Assembly: GCA_001579985.1 (NCBI GenBank)
Contig: LRSR01002012.1
Location: 1 to 22,611 of the forward strand
Source of the DNA: Hypsibius dujardini
Taxonomy: Eukaryota > Tardigrada > Eutardigrada > Parachela > Hypsibiidae
Direction: 5' to 3'
DNA length: 22,611 nt
The notes under the pieces were generated by a model. The model had not been told where the DNA came from and ran no database searches. It was given only the letters and a program-made list of their open reading frames with translations. Position 1 is the stretch's first letter. The number at the start of each line of letters is the position of its first letter. A program made the position numbers and the translations under genes. This document shows positions 19,052 to 22,611 of this stretch, in pieces.

Positions 19052-21854
19052 TCACAAGTCGCACTTTTCGAAATTGAAATCGGCACCAGGAATCGCTCGA
19101 TGCAGTTGATTTTTCAGGAGGTCGTCCCCGGAAAACTGGTCGCTTGAAAGGGTGATCTTTTTTTTCGGTTTCTCGCAAACTGCGGCCGCACTGGACGCAC
19201 GTGAAAATCCCGAGACTTCGTAAGTGCAAAAATACATTGTCCATCGTTTTCCAGACGACTCAACGTAAATCCCACGCGCGAAATTGTTGTAATTATTTTC
19301 CCCAAACCAATTGATGTGACGCATTGTTGACTGCATCCCTTGAACGGTCTGACACTGTTTTTTCTCCGCCGTTGGCAGCAATGTGAACGGGGTTAGCGGG
19401 AGAGCGACCGGGATTGCCGGGTTGCCATCATTCCGACAGCAAAAATGATACTGCGTTCCCGTGTGAGAGTAGCTTCCATCTGGGATCATACCTGTAGTAT
19501 TATAAAGTTAACACGGTATCTAAAGTTAACACGGCATCTAAAGTTGTCCAAAACTGCCGTTTTGAAAATAAAATACATTCTTACATTTTTAAAACACACC
19601 TATCCTTAATAATTCCTCATGATTTGCATTGTAGTTTCATAAATGGTTGAATTTTATTTAGTTGATAATTTTACTTCAAACTGGACTGTATTATTACTTT
19701 ATATCTATTTAAAATATATTTGTCAATGCTCAACAGTAATAGGTGAAATAGGGATTGTGCCTCAGCGACCAACAGTAATAAGTTTAAATAATATTATCTT
19801 TAATGATGAATATGTCAATAATGTTATATCGGCGTCCAATAAATCTCCTTTGTTAATCGCAATTAAATTCAAAAGGTTATTTAAACAGCACTGCATGCCT
19901 GATGTTGTGCTGTCGCCCGAACCCCATGGAGTCCATGCGTCGTTGTCGTCGTTGTAGAAGGACCCCAAAACGAACCCACTTGGACAGCTTCCTTTCTTGA
20001 AGAAGCAGTATGAGCCAGAAGGCCAACTGCCACCAACGCCATCTGAGCCGGAGAATTGCCCGGTCTTGGTGCAGAAACTAATAACAATTCCCGAGCCAGC
20101 GTCCACCCTTGCCACTGTTTGAAAACCCGATGACAGGGAGCCATACTCATCCAGTCCGCTGTAGCGTGTCCCTGTCCCCCATTGGCCCGCTGGGGCAGGA
20201 CAGCCCCGGCTGGGGGAAACGATGCTGTAAGTGCCCTGGGGCGACAGAGCCGCGTTAGTCCACCAGGGGGTTGGGGGAGACTAACACAACTACCTGGCTG
20301 AGCCTACTAGCCGCCCTTTTCCCATTAGCCCCATTTCACTTTAACGGGTGCTAATTAAGGTCCTTGATCTCGTTGAGGTCCCAAAATACACTTTTTTCAA
20401 GATTGAACAAAAAATCAGCATTGTTTCTCTTATCACATTGAAGCTTGTGGAGGTACGGACTCTGATTTCCAGGAACCCCTTGAGATTTCAAATATATTAG
20501 TTTTTCACCAAATTTGGACCATTTTTTAATGTTTTTAACTTCCCATTTGCATTCATCAATAGGGAACTTCTACGGGACCCCGACAAACCTTAAATTTGAT
20601 GGAAAATTGAAATTTTTGAAAATGTTTTGAAATCCCAGGGGGATTTTGATAAAAATCCAGGCCTGAAAAAAAACACACGTTTTGTTTTTGGATCATCACT
20701 CGTGCGGGCATGTCAACGATGGGAGAGTTTCAAAATTTGTGTGGTAGGAAAATAAGCCATTCTGAAAATTAATCTGTAGTTTATCGAATTGGGGAACAGC
20801 GGTCAATATCGAAGAATTGAACATGGAAGGGGGAAACACACTTATAAAAGGAGGCTTGTACCTAAGCCGAATTCCACTGAGAGGCAATAAACCACGCCCC
20901 CAAAACTTTTTTAAAGATTGTTGTTATATAGAGAGTGCTACTATAGGCAAATCATGCTCGAGGGGGTTAAAGTCACAAAGCTATAGAGTAACAGAAAATG
21001 CCTATTTGTGGTTCAAAAAAACGTGACTCCGATATATCTTGCTCAATGGACATTCAAAATTTATTTGATCTCTCCCCCTAAATATTTTTTATACAAAATT
21101 ATATCCTTGTACATAACAAACATAAAGCAAATTTGTTTAGGCGTGGCTTAATGAGCCCCTCAGGAGAGTTTACTGGGTTGACCCCTCCCCCGGTGGGCTA
21201 AACGGGGCTCTACCTGGGGCCAAAGTGCCTTGACTGGAGGGGCGGTTGGTTTGACGATTGTGTAGTTCCTCCAAATGGGCTCAGGCCGACGAGCACGATC
21301 CGTCAGTGGGTACTCCAGCAGGGCTCTCTGGAAGTTCGCCCTCACTTTGCACAGACTTATTGGGTCGAGGAGTATACTGCAATTAAGATGAGTCAAACTA
21401 TCCACAGTCGCCTGTCGGATATATCGCTTGGCGATAAAATGATCAAGCGACTCGAACTGCATGGTCAGAGGAATGGGATTCTTCGAGGATCCGCTGGTTA
21501 TAATTCTCAATTCAGTTTCCGTAACGCTTTTTTTGATGCTGCTAATCAGGGTACTCGAAGTTGATCGCTTGATATTTGCACTGAAAAATGCCAGAAAGTT
21601 TGCCTCGGCGTGGACGCAATCTGTGTTGCTGTTGTAGAGAAAATTTGTGATATTCTGGCCGGAATAGACAGAACGACTGATTCGCCGTTCCCCGATTTGG
21701 GCGCGCACAATGACGTGCGTTCCCCAATTGCGTATGACGTGAAGATATTGCGAAGCAGAATATATCAGCGGTAATTCGCAGATTTGTGATGTGAACTCGG
21801 CTGATAAAAAGCCCTTGAAATAGCGAGTGCAAAAACAAATTGTGAACTCATTTG
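19052..21854 (-). CDS. MACPF-ApeC (apextrin-like) protein, 3' three exons; 5' exons not found
   Basis: The MACPF domain is the perforin/complement pore-forming fold. ApeC is the apextrin C-terminal domain; in amphioxus such proteins bind bacterial peptidoglycan. Exons on the minus strand: about 21854-21214, 20235-19899 (or 19923) and 19491-19052. The first holds the C-terminal part of MACPF: LPLIYSASQYLHVIRNWGTH with the family's W/Y-G-T-H signature, then a Ser-rich helical stretch. It ends W-P-Q at a CAG|GTAGAG donor; the next exon begins G-T-Y, together making the WPxGTY opening of ApeC. ApeC continues with GCP, WGTGTRYS, FC.KT, WPSGSYCFF, CPSGF, then in the last exon IPDGSY, FCCRNDG, CQTVQGM and a terminal CTYE, followed by about 41 unassigned residues. 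The Cys pattern predicts a secreted protein. The 5' boundary at 21854 is weak (AAAAAAG acceptor), and the signal peptide and N-terminal MACPF half are missing. Confidence 0.85.
19504..19545. repeat. Tandem 18-bp repeat beside a splice acceptor
   Basis: AAAGTTAACACGGYATCT is present 2.3 times (19504-19521, 19522-19539, then AAAGTT), just upstream, on the minus strand, of the acceptor at 19492 of the MACPF-ApeC gene. Confidence 0.88.
20440..20658. repeat. Fold-back repeat family, copy 3, in a MACPF-ApeC intron
   Basis: The left arm (about 20440-20525) has GAAGCTTGTGGAGGT, TCTGATTTCCAGG and CACCAAATTTGG. The right arm (about 20590-20658) has AAATTTGATGGAAAATTGAA and GAAAATGTTTTGAAATCCCA, the inverse of the same modules. 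It resembles copies 1 and 2 more than chance would allow. Confidence 0.65.
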
Positions 21855-21870
21855 CTTTTTTAGCGCACAA

Positions 21871-22611
21871 AATATTGAGTACAAGTATTTTTGTTTAGTT
21901 TCCTTAGTAACTAAAACTTCCAGCCTAGTTTTGGTTGAAATTAATGTAATCAACATTTTTTTAGTTTTTTTTTCCCATTAAATTCGATAGTATTTCAAAT
22001 TTTCAGTTTAGCTTGTTAGTCAACTACGCAACTAGAAATCAATAAATTAGCTGCTAAAAGATTTAGTTTTAGCACCCGTTAGTACAGTCGGGGAAAAAAA
22101 GGTCGACGATAGGAGGGGCTTGTGACGTCATGCGCAGATTAATGTGTTGGTGCGCCAACCAAGACAAACCTACTTGTTCTGCTGCTATCTACCACAGTTT
22201 TTGTTGTGTGTGACTCAACATGAAAGGATTCACACAGACGACAGTGTACGAACAACACGGAGCGCTTGTCTCAATTGTTTGATTAAAAGCGTTTAATTCA
22301 ATTATCATGGCGCGAGGCCCTTACGGGTTATAGCACAGTACACATACAGTGAAATTTCGAATTTCGAATTTTGACAGCCAATCGATAGAAAACATTGAGA
22401 GGAATCGATCAAAAAAAAGTTAGGTGAGGAAAGTCAAAACTGAGGGAGATTTGGCAGTTCCAAGTTGTGGTACAATCAATCAATCCGCCGTTACAATCCC
22501 ATGCGCAATGCACGGGGTGCAGCTCAAATTGCGTGTCTGACTTTTTAAATGGGAAACTTAACTTATGACGAAAACTACTCATGGGTTTAAGACCATGTAT
22601 TAACTATTATA
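21871..22611. other. Right end of window, nothing recognised
   Basis: AT-rich, no convincing exon on either strand. It would be 5' of, or intronic to, the MACPF-ApeC gene. A CRE-like palindrome TGACGTCA lies at 22123-22130, and GTTGG/CCAAC half-palindromes near 22147-22160. No MACPF N-terminal sequence could be read. Confidence 0.4.

Noticed and set aside
1-22611. CRISPR arrays, operons, tRNA or rRNA genes
   Set aside because: Tandem repeats here have no unique spacers, genes are intron-split and eukaryotic, and no tRNA cloverleaf or rRNA sequence was recognised by eye.

Overview
The window comes from an animal nuclear genome. Genes are split by GT..AG introns of about 70 to 2,500 bp, simple repeats and fold-back elements are common, and the gene set is metazoan. 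Chitin synthase together with a CYP2-clan P450 suggests an invertebrate. An ecdysozoan such as a tardigrade is my leading guess, but the sequence does not prove it.

Layout, left to right. (1) 101-2397, minus: the 5' part of a chitin synthase gene, two exons running off the left edge. (2) 3978-6719, minus: a complete six-exon CLCC1-type ER membrane protein of 495 residues; its stop codon lies inside a (CAGA)n microsatellite. (3) 6720-8247: a gap between divergently transcribed genes, with two inverted-repeat structures. (4) 8248-11253, plus: a complete six-exon cytochrome P450 of 494 residues, all motifs intact and all five introns in phase 1. (5) 11254-13140: intergenic, with hairpins and a large fold-back element. 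(6) 13141-17223, plus: a rhodopsin-family GPCR recognisable from TM1 to TM7 but carrying several frameshifts and a stop codon in TM4, so probably a pseudogene; its last intron is filled with terminal-inverted-repeat elements. (7) 17224-19051: no recognisable gene. (8) 19052 to about 21854, minus: the 3' part of a MACPF-ApeC (apextrin-like) gene encoding a predicted secreted pore-forming and bacteria-binding protein; its 5' exons were not found. (9) 21855-22611: nothing recognisable.

The genes do not form a pathway. Exon structures were deduced by joining splice sites that keep the frame and preserve family motifs; no transcript data were available. The most interesting points are the MACPF-ApeC gene with one ambiguous (possibly GC-AG) intron, the decayed GPCR with intact splice sites, the CLCC1 stop inside a microsatellite, several compact hairpins, and a dispersed fold-back repeat family with three copies here.
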